64,000 nt of DNA, taken from the NCBI GenBank assembly GCA_031841125.1, contig CM063108.1, forward strand, positions 66,188,344 through 66,252,343, read 5' to 3'. How positions within the stretch are numbered: the first letter of the stretch is position 1; the number at the start of each line of letters is the position of its first letter. The notes under the pieces were generated by a model, which made no database searches, had not been told where the DNA came from, and saw only the letters and a list, made by a program, of their open reading frames with translations. The position numbers and the translations under genes were made by a program. Shown here one piece after another: positions 1-11,307 of this stretch. Source of the DNA: Acanthococcus lagerstroemiae (lineage: Eukaryota > Arthropoda > Insecta > Hemiptera > Eriococcidae).

Positions 1-845
1 CGAACCTTTCCTCTGCGAGCATTATCTAACCCTTTTTTGCCCCCACAAAGTACCGATCAACATCGTTGAAACCTAATTTAAATTTCGTATATTTTTTTCA
101 ATACAAACTCGGAGAGGCAATTCGATACAAGAATACGAAGAACTTTTCTTCAACCGGGAGATAACGCGAAGAAAAAATTGGTCGAGTTAATAATTCGACA
201 AAATTTAGTTTGAAAGAGATCTTCATAGAGTTGCGAGTAAGCTCGGTTGTGTAAACTTGAAAAACTCGCGCCGGGGTATAAGCTTGTCGACGAGTGTATT
301 TGCACGGCGACTAATTGGCTATGAATTATTAAAATTCTTTCTTCGAGCGTATTCAAGAGGACAGATTCAAGTGGCTGGACTATAATAGCTCATCAACGAA
401 CTGTGATGTATGCGACTTAGGAGTAATAATTTGTAACGGGATTTTGTCTACATCTATAGGCGTCTGAAATGAAGAGAAAACAGATTAAAGGGATGTTTTC
501 TGGCGTCTCTGCGTCTAAATTTTAAGCCTCATTTTAGCCTCTCAAAAGAATTCCGCAGGGACGGCACTATATCGCGTATTAATACGTCTCAAACTTATCG
601 CTCGTTATGCCTCGCCGAACAACTTGAGCGGTCATGTAGTGTCATTAAACGAGGAAAATACTCGTATTGAGCTCGTAAGCAGTTTTTGTTCGATACCATC
701 TATCCATACATAATTCAGCAGTATCCTCGAGTTAAATTCGAACGCATTTTCTATTCTGAAGTCCCAATCTGAAGTCAGTACATGCCTTTTTTTCCTATTT
801 TGATTACTAACTAGCTGAAACAAATTCCGTCTTTCATAACTGACG

Positions 846-847
<2 letters not shown>
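1..847. other. AT-rich stretch without a recognised gene
   Basis: Only short, low-complexity reading frames without domain-like sequence are present. I see no RNA gene or recognisable element before the CA repeat. Confidence 0.5.
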
Positions 848-905
<58 letters not shown>

Positions 906-911
906 ACACAC
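848..911. repeat. CA dinucleotide microsatellite
   Basis: An almost uninterrupted (CA)n run of about 30 units, with one CCC interruption near its right end. It gives rise to a spurious Cys-Val reading frame on the minus strand, which is not a gene. Confidence 0.97.
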
Positions 912-2591
912 AAAAAAAACACGAGAAAAGTTAAACTGATTTGAGTTCCTTCAATGAAACAAAAGAAAGTACCTAAATAATAAGTCTGAAAAGAAATATT
1001 GATTCTGAACTTGATAAGTCGGTGATTATCAGTACAATTTTAACCTCAATGAGCTCCAGTTATAATATCGATTTCTTTCTATTATGTTCGAGGTGGTTTT
1101 TTTATTTTTCGTTCCACGTTACCTTAAATAAAGGGAGTTGCCCATCGATCCAACTGGAATAAAAGGACGGGCTTCTCGGCAACGAACCTGTCACAAAATG
1201 AATAAATTCTTGGAAAAGGAAAACTGAATTATCAATTTTCTTCTTCTCTCCCCCGAGTTTCTCCTTGACTGCTCATCGGACTGAAAACGCTTCTGAAAAT
1301 CTGAAAATTAATTTTCGGTATTTTTTCAAAATGTGATACTAGCGCATCTACTTTTTCAATACGAACTCAATCTGTTAGCCAAAAAAGAAAAATCTACCGC
1401 CGGACTGAAAAAAGAATACTATTATTTCAAGCAGAGAAGAAAATCTGCGAGTAACAATATTCTAGGTACGTGAAACGTGAAAATTGGAAACTGAAACCCT
1501 TCTAATGAAAATGAATTAGATATGGCTCCGAGTACCCAGCGAGATGTCAAGGAATCGATCAGATGCAGATGCCCGTGTATAAATGAGTATATTTCATGTA
1601 CTAAAAGTCCACTCCTTTCCCTCCCGCAGAAAAACTCCGAAAGGGTTATTCATCTAAATCTAGATAATTATGAAGCAGATCTATTACCTTATAAACCAGT
1701 TAGGCAAAGAAAGGATAAACCGACAAGAAAGCAGGTACACAGATCACCAGAGACAGCTGGCCAACCAGAAGGGTATACAGGGTGATACGAAATACACCCT
1801 TACCTGTCCCCGAGCGGATAATTGGATTGATGCGTGACAAAATGGGATCCAGCTTTGTAAAATCCTAGTTTTTCTTTTCAAATGAAAAACTATTCTCTCC
1901 TCCGACAGGGGGCTTGAACTTAGAATCAACTTTTTTCTCTCATTAAAGACTTTTATTCATTTATTTATTTGCAGAAAATCTCAGATTACAGGTTATCTAT
2001 GGGTTATCAATAGTTAGGATTACAGAGACTAATTTCAGCGATTTAGTAATATGTGATCGGTTATCAATAGTAGTTGTGTGAGGGTGTTGGGGAGCTGCAA
2101 GATTTTTTCAGTGTTTTGTTGAGTTAGCATTCTGTTAGTATATGTGAAGCCTAATCGAATATTGCAGGTTTGACAGAAAGGGGGAGGTTCTTCTTTGCTT
2201 AGGAAGTAAGGATGCGTTTAGAATCCCAAGTGAAAAGGTAAGGAACAAACTATGAAAATAGGGGTTGCATTGGCTGCTAGTTTCGAATATTTGGTTAGGG
2301 TTTCAATCAAGTCCTTTGCACCCCTGAAATAGCCACAATCAACTATACCAGAAAACTAAGACGAAGAATCAAAATTAGAATTTTTGATGCTAATTCTGAA
2401 TATTTAGCACAGTTTTGATCCGGCTTCAATTAAGGCCATTTAGTCTATTTCCAGCGAGCAATTCAAAGTTTGTGGCTCTTATCACGACTGGGTCAAAAAT
2501 GTGATGCAATATCAGAAACTGTTGACACCGAACGAAACCTACCCTTTTTGATTCTTTGTTCAATTTTAGTGTCCTACTTTGTCGTGCGTCA
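912..2591. other. Non-coding AT-rich DNA
   Basis: No coding signal or recognisable repeat boundary. A phrase near 2215-2230 (GAATCCCAAGTGAAAA) recurs in slightly changed form near 47940 inside another repeat, so part of this stretch is probably an old interspersed element of unknown class. Confidence 0.4.
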
Positions 2592-2820
2592 ATCTCATAG
2601 TTAATCTGATAGTCAGTCTCATTGACGAGAGAGCAGACACAGCCAACCAAAGAGATTGAAAACCAAACACAGGAACATACTAAATGGAGAGCCACCCCCT
2701 CCCTTTAAGAAAACACGCACAAAAAACCGGAACTATCAATGGCACAGACAACAGAGCAAACATAGCCAACCCAAGAGATGACAACCAAACAGAGGAACAT
2801 ACTGAATAAAGAGCCACCCT
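2592..2820. repeat. Diverged tandem duplication, unit about 120-130 bp
   Basis: The block containing GCCAACCAAAGAGAT, AAACCAAACACAGGAACATACT and GAGAGCCACCC (about 2640-2698) is repeated with about 80-85% identity at about 2764-2818. The duplication is direct and adjacent. I recognise no coding sequence in it. Confidence 0.7.
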
Positions 2821-3266
2821 CACACAAAAAACGTAATTATTAGCCCCCCCTCCCCGGCCACATAAAATCGCGTTGGTACATCCCAGATCAGACATAGCCT
2901 GCGACAATAAGAGACAGAGACCACGATTAAGCAACCGAAGACAGAGATATTTTGGATACCGGGTACTAGATTTTGGCTGTTGGCTTTGTGACTGTCTGGC
3001 ATAGATAAGATTATTTCATATACAGGATACAGACAGTCGGCGAGACCTTGGCTTCCAGATCCTGGATCTTGTCTTCCAACTCCGCTCTTTTCTGGTGGGC
3101 ACTGGACAGTCTGTTTTCCTGCTCAACTTCCTGTCCGCCTGCTAGTCTTCCTTTTTGTATGTCTACCCGATTATGTGTTCGATTTGTCTATCTGCTATCT
3201 TGCCTCGATGGCAGGGGGGCTAGCTCGTCAGCAAGGTAGCTGTTTCCGATGCGGAATGAGTTAGCC

Positions 3267-3446
3267 TAGTTACCCGCGGAAAAGTTACCCGTTTGCAACC
3301 CTCAGTTACCCTCAGATTACCCAGAAACCCTTCAGTTACCCTTGGTTCCCCTTTAGTTACCTGGGTAAGTTACCCATTTGCAACCCTCAGTTACTCTCAG
3401 ATTATCCAGAAACCCGTCAGTTACCCTTGGTTCCCCTTTAGTTACT
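3267..3446. repeat. Tandem repeat, 85-bp period, built on an AGTTACCC motif
   Basis: Two direct copies start at 3282 and 3367 (AAGTTACCC, then TTTGCAACCCTCAGTTAC) and differ at only a few positions. Inside each unit the short motif AGTTACCC recurs several times, so this is a higher-order minisatellite. Confidence 0.85.
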
Positions 3447-3566
3447 AACTGGCGGGATTTTGCGCATCGGGTTCCCTGTTGGCCACGTGAGCTGATTGAT
3501 TAACTACCTCGTGGATGTTTTTTAGCCTGGCTACCTGACTGATTGAACCTTGTGGTTACAGATCTG

Positions 3567-3743
3567 TAGGGCCGCCGAGACGGGGGAAAGGGTACTTTTC
3601 CCCCGAGCCCGGATTTTTTGAGGGGCCCGCAGTCACAGAAATTATAATTATCAAATAAAAAATATGCCTTTTTACGAGCAAATAATTTCAGTGTAGGCCC
3701 GCAGATTTTTCCCCCGGGCCCGGTTTGGTTCTTGGCGGTCCTG
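3567..3743. mobile_element. hAT-type MITE (177 bp) with 8-bp target duplication
   Basis: The ends form an inverted repeat: TAGGGCCGCCGAGA on the left, and CAGGACCGCCAAGA when the right end is reverse-complemented. The element is flanked on both sides by the identical 8-mer CAGATCTG (3559-3566 and 3744-3751). An 8-bp duplication with a CAGGG-like end is the hAT hallmark. The interior has no coding capacity, so it is non-autonomous. Confidence 0.85.
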
Positions 3744-3751
3744 CAGATCTG

Positions 3752-6008
3752 CCTCATTAATTTTTCAGATAGCAGTCAACAACTAACGTGACGATTTTTT
3801 CGGGTGGATGTGACTCCACATGTTGGTTTTGGCTCTCTGATTTCGAATATTGCATCCGATTTTTGATCCGACCCCAGTTTGCGTCCAAAATTCGATATTT
3901 TACCCATCAGATGGGCATATTTAATATACAGAGGTATGTGCAAAGAAAATAATCTCCAAACATGCTCTTCCCCATCATCACAAAAAATTGGATTGGATAT
4001 TGAAAATATCATTCTACCTTATGTCACATAACCCATCGCTTATGTAACAGGTAGTTGTAGGCGTGTGACAGATTATACTAAGCAACATGAAGACTGAAGA
4101 CTCAGATCCGTTTCGATTATTTTTCAGTTAATTTGATATTCGGCTTAAGATTAATTTCAATAATCAACAGGTCACAATCTGAACAGTTGAATAATAAGAT
4201 TAATACAAACAAATCATCAGTTTAGTTGAATATTCGAAACTCAGCCGGGCATACCTTGTCACTTAGCTTATTCTGCCCCTTAATTGCAAAGGCGCTCAGG
4301 ATTATCACATCAACGATGAATGGTAACATGACTGTCAAAAGAAAAATTGTTTTAGAACAATGGTGTAACTAATGGTGAGGGTATGGGAATGTATCCCCCA
4401 AGACTCACGAGGGCGTATAAAAATTTAAAACTAACATTTTACATCAAGACCTTTTTTTTCCTGATTGTTTAGTCAAAATTTAGAACACAGGATTTCTGTT
4501 TGTTTTGGCTTATCAGTCAAAATTTAGGATAAAAAAATTTTTAAGACTTAAAAAAAAACTAATCAATTACGTTACTTATTTTTTGTTTATTAAGTCAAAA
4601 TTAGGACTAGAAATCATAAATATGTGTAGAAAACTAGTAACCTTTTACTTCTATGCAACCAATAAATGACATTCCAAATCAGGAACTCTTGATCTCACTA
4701 ACTCTTTGACACTCATGAATGAGTAGATGAGCCAAAACATGTGATAATTTCTTCCATTCCCTGAGAAAAAACTGGGTTTAACTTTCTTTTCCCTTTTGTT
4801 CTCTGAGATCTCAAGAAAAACTGAGCTGAGAGTCAAGATATAGGACTTGATCCTCGATACATTTTTAACATAAGGAAGACACAAGGGCTACGGAAGACCA
4901 CAAACGACTGCCGCGTGCAAGGCTGGTTCTAGTGAATGAATTGGATCACAAAGAGGCCAAAGTGTAAAGTCTTCTAGTACTGTCAAATGATTTGTCATAT
5001 TTTGAAGGTCGGGGATTGATTGCGACTCCATTCATAAACTAGGTCCAGACGAGCTCCAGACACCACGAGCATCCGTGAATGTACCGTCCACTGGGGTGAC
5101 TCGGGACATTTTTCCAATTTTTTTTTTTGCTGAGTGCGCCAAATATAGTGCGATTCACTTTTTTTGTTTTTTTCAAATGAAAACCACACCTTTCCTCCAC
5201 AATTTGATGAAAGAAGCGAAGAAATTGCGTTGATATAGAATTTTTTGCGAATTTTTGAAGTAATGAAAGTCAGAAGGTCGATTTTGGGGTGACTTAGTAC
5301 ATAGGAATTAACTGGATCACGGCTGGAGTTATTTTCAGGTTATTGGACTTATGCCTTCGGCGTTTTAAAACGGCCAGAGCTGAACAAAAAAATAAAATAA
5401 AATTGTAAGAAAAAACAAAATAATTAAATAATTAAAAAAAAACTTAACCAACACCACGTGGTGATTAGGTGTACGTTAATAACTCGACTGAAGTACCTCC
5501 TTAGATTTTATTCATAATCCTCTATAGGGGGCTGGGCCACGCGTGGGGACTAAATGGGGCTTTATTAAATTCGAAATAATCGCGTGGGAAGGTGTTGCCA
5601 TCAGGCACAGTTAATGTTGCACTGCCCCCGGAAGTCGGCGCTAACGTATGGGAGAAAAAATGTGGTCCAGATACGGATAATGGTCATAGACGACGTATCC
5701 ATATGATGGGTCACCATCCCTTCCCCATACTATTGTCACGATGGACGACCAAAATTAACGTGGAGCCATATGGGCGAACGAAGCACACAATTCCTCCACT
5801 AAAGTGGCCTGCGGGACCGTGATGTGACGTATCCCTGTTTCCACGCACATACTAATTTGCAATGGAAGGAACCCTCGCCGACAGTGGGTACTTGAGTTTA
5901 ACTTTGGCTTCCTCGGATGTAACATTTGCCTTGTGAAAGAAATCCTTGGTATAAATTTACGACGATTCGCCCATCTAAAATGGGTTCGCGGAGGTATTGC
6001 AACTTTAC
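3752..6008. other. Non-coding stretch; GC-richer block in its last 500 bp
   Basis: 4013-5510 is ordinary AT-rich sequence with no gene. From about 5520 to the SINE-like insertion the composition becomes GC-richer and more CpG-rich. Short frames there resemble no protein I know, and the block continues past 6487, so the insertion appears to have landed inside an older unidentified repeat or decayed gene. Confidence 0.35.
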
Positions 6009-6024
6009 CCATAATTTAGCAGCT

Positions 6025-6470
6025 GTGCAGACGGAGTGGTCGAGACAGAGGGCCGGCGATTCACCAAGCTCGGCCCACACCATCGAACAGGAGGAGAACT
6101 CTGTACCATCCTGCTGCGTTGCGGACCCATCGGCAGGGCTCACCCGTCGTCACCATCTGCCTGCGTCGACGCACGAACCACGACGAGGAGGTGAGGGGTG
6201 AGTGAAGAGAGGCAGCGCGTCCGGCCGTGGGGGACCTGAAAATTCTAGGCGAGCGCTCAGGGAGTGCGAACCTCGGTCAGTAGGGAACCCCATGGTGGCC
6301 CTGGTAGGACGCGCGCACCGTTCTGGCACATATAAATGGGGGCTCGGGCCTGGCCCAAAGGCGTCCCTCCGGTCACTAACGCGATACTCGAAAAGGTAGT
6401 TCCCGTGGCCGGGGGTGCGGTGTCATAGAGGCCACTTTGGTATGCGTGCATCGCCATACATCCCACCACA
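6025..6470 (+). mobile_element. SINE-like retroelement (446 bp), copy 1, with 16-bp target duplication
   Basis: The element is bounded by an exact 16-bp direct repeat, CCATAATTTAGCAGCT, at 6009-6024 and 6471-6486. It starts GTGCAGACGGAGTGGTCGAG and ends CATCCCACCACA. A second, clearly homologous copy lies in opposite orientation at 51888-52344. There is no poly(A) tail or terminal inverted repeat. A long duplication without inverted ends fits insertion by a non-LTR retrotransposon machinery. Weak box A- and box B-like segments (GAGTGGTCGAG, ATCGAACAG) occur in the first 80 bp, but I would not call the head tRNA-derived with confidence. A 5'-truncated LINE tail is the alternative. Confidence 0.75.
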
Positions 6471-7069
6471 CCATAATTTAGCAGCTTACTCAATCCACAA
6501 AAAGACGAAGGAAAAGAAAATGCGTGATTTTTTTTTGGCTCTGGTGATTGCGTTTTGCGATTTCGGACCCGAGTCCCCTCGAACGACGATGCTTAAAAGA
6601 TATTGCTCACCCGAGATCTGAAGACTCCCTTAGCCACCAACAGCGAAAATACTTAACACTAGCGGTACATTACCCTCTGCACTCTACCGTAGCATAAAAC
6701 ACAGAAAAAAGGAAAAAACGCGAACGTAATACGTAACACTGGAAAAGGCTCGATTTTCACTCCGAAAGTGCGAACAGTAAAGAGGCTAAAGACGAACTCC
6801 CCTGAAGGTTTGTGCTGGATCTCCAACTACGACGTCGGTTTGCACCGTTATCCCTACCTCGGCAGCCGTATCTTCATTTAGTTTTCCACTATGTGGCATT
6901 GTTATTCATGAAAAGTGCATTTGGGGAAGACCATCGACTAGAACCGGACACTCTGATCGGCGATTCCCTGCCTTTTTCAACATCGAACTCCGTAGCTGGT
7001 CTTGGCCGGACTTGAATTTCATGTCTCTAACAGCATCAGCTTGGGATCGATGTACTGATTTCTCGCTAA

Positions 7070-7396
7070 TTGAATTCGTATAACGGGTCATTTACTTATC
7101 AGGACATTGAGAAAAATACACGTCATGATCTGCCTTCCCATCTGTATTCGATGTTGCTCGCTAATGATGTGCTAATGCCACATTCCCATAATCGCACAAT
7201 TCTGAAGTCTGCAGACTTTACACGATTTTACCAGTCCATGCCAGGCCCGTGGAAGCCCGCAGTGATTTTCTTCATTGACGGAACTATAAAGGCTATTCTC
7301 TCGAGAAGTTCTCGACATCTTTTCACTGTCCGTCTCATTCCCTTGTTCATAGGCGTGGAGATAAGCCCAGTGGATGAGGTGGTGGATTCAGTCTAG
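7070..7396 (+). other. Unassigned 108-codon open frame
   Basis: The open frame contains a well-mixed, protein-like stretch (DIEKNTRHDLPSHLYSMLLA... then FYQSMPGPWKPAVIFFIDG) with no low-complexity bias, preceded by a plausible acceptor (TTACTTATCAG at about 7093-7103). I do not recognise the family. It may be an exon or a remnant of a decayed gene upstream of the ATPase, or it may be chance. No convincing donor is seen at its end. Confidence 0.25.
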
Positions 7397-7717
7397 CGGG
7401 AGGCTTGGGAAGTTGAGGGCATGGTAAATAATTTTGCTACAAATGCAATCCAGCACGATCAAGTAGGTACGACTCCTTTGATGTACAGACAAGCTGGTGT
7501 TCTGCCGAGCTCGGTATATTGTCCATACCTGACGGATTCTTGTTAGTCATGTGCGTTCGTTTGCAGATGTTCGTAAAGCCTGGACATAGCTCTAGATATC
7601 GCCTCTGCGACGTTTTTGCCCCACTCCCTTAGCATCTCATTCAAACCTCTTTATCTACTTTCAGCCACCTGTTTGTTAACTACACCCGCTCTGACCGGTG
7701 TTTTTCTTCTGTTCCAG

Positions 7718-7822
7718 TTTTGTGCGATGCAACAGAGCCCAGGAAAACGATGAATTGTTTGCTGAATGCGTACAACAAGGCGAAATACCTGACGCCAACT
7801 GCCAAATATCTGCATGAGCTAG
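7718..7822 (+). other. Candidate 105-bp internal exon, phase 1-1, unknown product
   Basis: A pyrimidine-rich tract ending in TTCTGTTCCAG is followed by an open stretch reading LCDATEPRKTMNCLLNAYNK and then KYLTPTAKYLHEL, and ends at a possible GTGACG donor. Phase is 1 on both sides. The composition is more balanced than the surroundings. I do not recognise the peptide, and the donor is weak, so this is a hint only. Confidence 0.22.
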
Positions 7823-8256
7823 GTGACGTACTGCTTTACGTGCTCGTGAATTACTCATTACGGATTCTATAACCCGCCATAAGCGATATATGCAAATAAT
7901 CTTTCTTACCATTTACCAAGATAAATTAAAATTTCTCTTTCCTTATCTGTGATAATAATATAAATTCGCCGCCGGTATTAATACACGTACGATGGGAAAA
8001 ACCGCCACTTTCGCATCGTGTTTGCGTAAAACGCTTTCGTCCGTGTCGCGCACCATCTCACCAATGGACAGCGAACGTTCTGCTCGATTCAGCCGAATCC
8101 GATATTAACCGTTTACCATCCAACCAATTTACAGATCTCACTGACACCGTTTCTTCCTCGATAAATCGATCCCGTCGATTAAGTATACACACATACATAT
8201 AGCATTTAAAATCGTACACTGTTCCATATTCTATACGTACTCTGAATAATCTTAAA

Positions 8257-11200
8257 ATGGCCGCGTCCAATTCAACCAGACACGATGACGACCCTGCCAA
8301 GGTCGGCGACAAGGAGAAATCCGGCGCCGGACTGGACAATCTCAAGCGCGAGATGGACATCGACGACCACAAGTTAACCATCCCCGAGCTGTGCGAACGT
8401 TACAAAACCAACATCGAAAAAGGCCTTAGCAGCACCGAGGCAAAACGCATCTACCTTCGAGACGGGCCGAACTCGCTGACTCCACCCAAAAGCATACCCT
8501 GGTGGATTATCCTGCTGAAGCACATGTTCCAAGGATTCTCGATGTTATTATGGGCCGGCGCGGCATTGTGTTTCACCGCTTACCTCATTGAGTTCTCTAC
8601 CTCGGAAGACCCGGCCGCGGACAACCTATGGCTGGGCACGGTTTTGGTGCTGGTGTGCGTCATCACCGGCATCTTTTCGTACACCCAGGAGGCCAAGAGT
8701 TCCCGTATCATGGACTCGTTCAAAACGATGGTGCCGCAGTACGCGAACGTGATTCGGGACGGCGAACGCAAAACCATTCTCAGTTCCGAGCTGGTGCTAG
8801 GAGACGTGGTCGAAGTGAAGTTCGGAGACCGGGTGCCGGCTGACATCCGTATCATCGAGAGTCACGGTTTCAAGGTGGACAACTCATCCCTGACCGGCGA
8901 GTCGGAGCCGCAGCCGCGAGACGCCAACGTTTCCAAAGCGTCATCCTGTTTGGAGGCCGCCAACCTGGCCTTCTTTTCGACGAACGCGGTCGAGGGCACT
9001 GCCAAGGGCGTGGTCATCTTATGCGGTGACCACACGGTGATGGGACGAATCGCCGGCTTAACCTCGAGGCTGGAACAGGACGACACGCCAATCGCCAAAG
9101 AGATCCACCACTTCATGCATTTAATTTCGGCTTGGGCCATATTTTTGGGCATTTCCTTCTTCTGCATGGCATTTTTGCTGGGCTACGAGTGGCTGGAGGC
9201 GGTCATCTTTCTCATCGGCATCATCGTGGCAAACGTGCCCGAAGGACTGCTGGCCACGGTCACCGTGTGTCTGTCACTGACCGCCAAACGCATGGCTTCA
9301 AAGAACTGCGTCGTCAAGCATCTGGAGGCGGTTGAGACGCTTGGCTCCACGTCTACCATCTGCTCCGACAAAACTGGTACCCTGACACAGAACCGAATGA
9401 CAGTGACGCATTTAAGCTTCAATCACGATGTCGTTGAGGTGGACTATTTCAAAGACCCGACCGGTATCACCGAGGACATCAGGAATACCAAAGCTTACCA
9501 GTCGTTGGTGCGGGCCGGCTGTCTGTGCAGTCGAGCCGAGTTCGTCGGCCATCAGGAGAAGGTGCAGCCGCTGAAACGGGAGGTGATTGGCGACGCATCC
9601 GAGGCGGCAATCCTTAAGTTTTCCGAATTGGCGGTCGGCAGTGTGAAGGCGTTCCGCGAACAGCACAAGAAGGTGGTCGAGATACCGTTCAACTCGACAG
9701 ACAAATTCCAGCTGTCAATTCATGTGTTACCATCCAACGGACAGCTGTTGGTGATGAAAGGCGCGCCGGAGCGGATACTGGAGCGTTGCACGAGGATGCG
9801 ATACGGTGATGGGGTAGTTGACATGACCGACAAACTGCGCAAGGACATCGAGGATATTATCGAGCAGTTGGGCAATTATGGAGAACGGGTGATCGGCTTC
9901 TGCGACTTGTTCCTCAGCACTGACGAGTACCCAATCGGCTTCGAATTTGTGACTGACCCTCCTAACTTTCCGTTGACCGAGCTTCGCTTCCTCGGCTTGA
10001 TGTCTATGATCGATCCACCGCGGCCCGGGGTACCGGACGCCGTTTCCAAATGTCGCACGGCCGGTATTCGCGTGATCATGGTCACCGGCGATCACCCGGT
10101 CACGGCGAAAGCGATAGCCAAGGCGGTGGGCATCATATCCGAGGGCTCGGAGACGTTAGAGGACATCGCCAAACGTCGCATGGTACCGGTGAGCTCGCTG
10201 GATCCGCGGGAGTCGACGACCGTCGTGATACAGGGCTCGGTGCTGCGGCATATGTCGGCGGACGAGCTGCAGCAGGTGCTGCGCAAGAACAAGGAGATCG
10301 TGTTCGCGCGTACGTCACCAACGCAGAAACTGAACATAGTCGAGGGCTGTCAGAAACTGGGTGCCATTGTGGCCGTCACCGGAGACGGTGTCAATGACTC
10401 GCCGGCGTTGAAGAAAGCGGATATAGGCATCGCGATGGGTATCACCGGTTCGGACGTCAGCAAGCAGACGGCCGACATGATCCTGCTCGACGATAACTTC
10501 GCGTCCATTATTACCGGGGTGGAGGAAGGCCGTCTGATTTTCGATAATCTGAAGAAGTCGATAGCATATACGCTGGCGTCCAACGTTCCTGAGATTACCC
10601 CCTTCCTGCTGTTTATTGTGATCGGGATTCCGTTACCATTGGGTGTGGTCGCCGTGCTCTGCATCGACTTGGGCACCGACATGTGGCCGGCCATATCGCT
10701 GGCGTACGAGAAAGCCGAGTCGGACATCATGCGTCGACACCCGAGAAATCCGCGAGTCGATAAGCTGGTGACCGGCAAGTTGATATTCGTGGCGTACGGC
10801 CAGATCGGCGTGATCGAGGCGGTGGCCGGCTTCTTTTCGTACTTCGTGATAATGGCGCAGAGCGGCTGGATGCCGAAGGATTTGATCGGCATCCGCAAAG
10901 AGTGGGACTCGAAGGCGATCAACGACCTGGCGGACTCGTACGGGCAGGAGTGGACGTACGGCAGTCGCAAGATCCTCGAGTACACCTGCCATACCGCCTT
11001 CTTCATCGCCATTGTGGTGGTGCAGTGGGCGGACCTGATCATTTGCAAGACGCGTTACAACTCCATCTTTCACCAGGGCATGGGCAACTGGATCCTCAAC
11101 TTCGGCATCGTGTTCGAAACGGCGGCCGCTTGCTTCGTGTCCTACTGCCCGGGTATGACCGAGGTGCTGAAGACCTATCCGGTGCGCGCCGAGTGGTGGT

Positions 11201-11307
11201 TACCAGCGATTCCGTTCGCCATTGTTATATTCATTTACGACGAGTGTCGTCGATTCTGGCTGCGAACGCATCCGGGCGGCTGGGTCGAACGTAACACCTA
11301 TTATTAA
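8257..11307 (+). CDS. Na+/K+-transporting ATPase subunit alpha, intronless copy with altered steroid-pocket residues
   Basis: A complete 1016-residue P2C-type ATPase in one exon. It pumps 3 Na+ out and 2 K+ in across the plasma membrane, with a separate beta subunit. Visible motifs: TGES 213-216 (actuator), CSDKTGT with phosphorylated D371, KGAPE 501-505 (nucleotide site), TGDHP 610-614, TGDGVND 708-714, and the C-terminal YY. Ion-site residues E329, S775, N776, E779, D804, D808, Q923, D926 and E954 are all present. The start ATG at 8257 has a good context (AAAATGG) and the length is normal for the family. Insect ATPalpha genes are normally split into several exons, so one uninterrupted frame suggests a retrocopy. 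The CDS is GC-rich against AT-rich flanks. Unusual residues: E112 and F113 (usual Q111, A112), V797 (usual T), A799 (usual T), G790 (usual N) and W810 (usual V). P-type gastric H+/K+-ATPase is excluded by arthropod context and loop sequence. The family call is very secure; the retrocopy inference is moderate. Confidence 0.97.
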   Translation: MAASNSTRHDDDPAKVGDKEKSGAGLDNLKREMDIDDHKLTIPELCERYKTNIEKGLSSTEAKRIYLRDGPNSLTPPKSIPWWIILLKHMFQGFSMLLWAGAALCFTAYLIEFSTSEDPAADNLWLGTVLVLVCVITGIFSYTQEAKSSRIMDSFKTMVPQYANVIRDGERKTILSSELVLGDVVEVKFGDRVPADIRIIESHGFKVDNSSLTGESEPQPRDANVSKASSCLEAANLAFFSTNAVEGTAKGVVILCGDHTVMGRIAGLTSRLEQDDTPIAKEIHHFMHLISAWAIFLGISFFCMAFLLGYEWLEAVIFLIGIIVANVPEGLLATVTVCLSLTAKRMASKNCVVKHLEAVETLGSTSTICSDKTGTLTQNRMTVTHLSFNHDVVEVDYFKDPTGITEDIRNTKAYQSLVRAGCLCSRAEFVGHQEKVQPLKREVIGDASEAAILKFSELAVGSVKAFREQHKKVVEIPFNSTDKFQLSIHVLPSNGQLLVMKGAPERILERCTRMRYGDGVVDMTDKLRKDIEDIIEQLGNYGERVIGFCDLFLSTDEYPIGFEFVTDPPNFPLTELRFLGLMSMIDPPRPGVPDAVSKCRTAGIRVIMVTGDHPVTAKAIAKAVGIISEGSETLEDIAKRRMVPVSSLDPRESTTVVIQGSVLRHMSADELQQVLRKNKEIVFARTSPTQKLNIVEGCQKLGAIVAVTGDGVNDSPALKKADIGIAMGITGSDVSKQTADMILLDDNFASIITGVEEGRLIFDNLKKSIAYTLASNVPEITPFLLFIVIGIPLPLGVVAVLCIDLGTDMWPAISLAYEKAESDIMRRHPRNPRVDKLVTGKLIFVAYGQIGVIEAVAGFFSYFVIMAQSGWMPKDLIGIRKEWDSKAINDLADSYGQEWTYGSRKILEYTCHTAFFIAIVVVQWADLIICKTRYNSIFHQGMGNWILNFGIVFETAAACFVSYCPGMTEVLKTYPVRAEWWLPAIPFAIVIFIYDECRRFWLRTHPGGWVERNTYY

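Larger units (their letters stand above)
6487..8256. other. Upstream region of the ATPase gene, with two weak exon-like pieces
   Basis: The composition is mixed. Two pieces look exon-like and are listed separately. A TATAAA string sits at 7959-7964, about 300 bp before the ATPase start codon, and could be a promoter element, but I see no initiator that would support a transcription start. Confidence 0.3.

Noticed and set aside
632..922. Minus-strand frame with a long Cys-Val run
   Set aside because: It is the translation of the CA microsatellite, not a protein.
10350..11073. Long minus-strand frames opposite the ATPase (232 and 146 codons)
   Set aside because: Shadows of a GC-rich coding sequence on the other strand.
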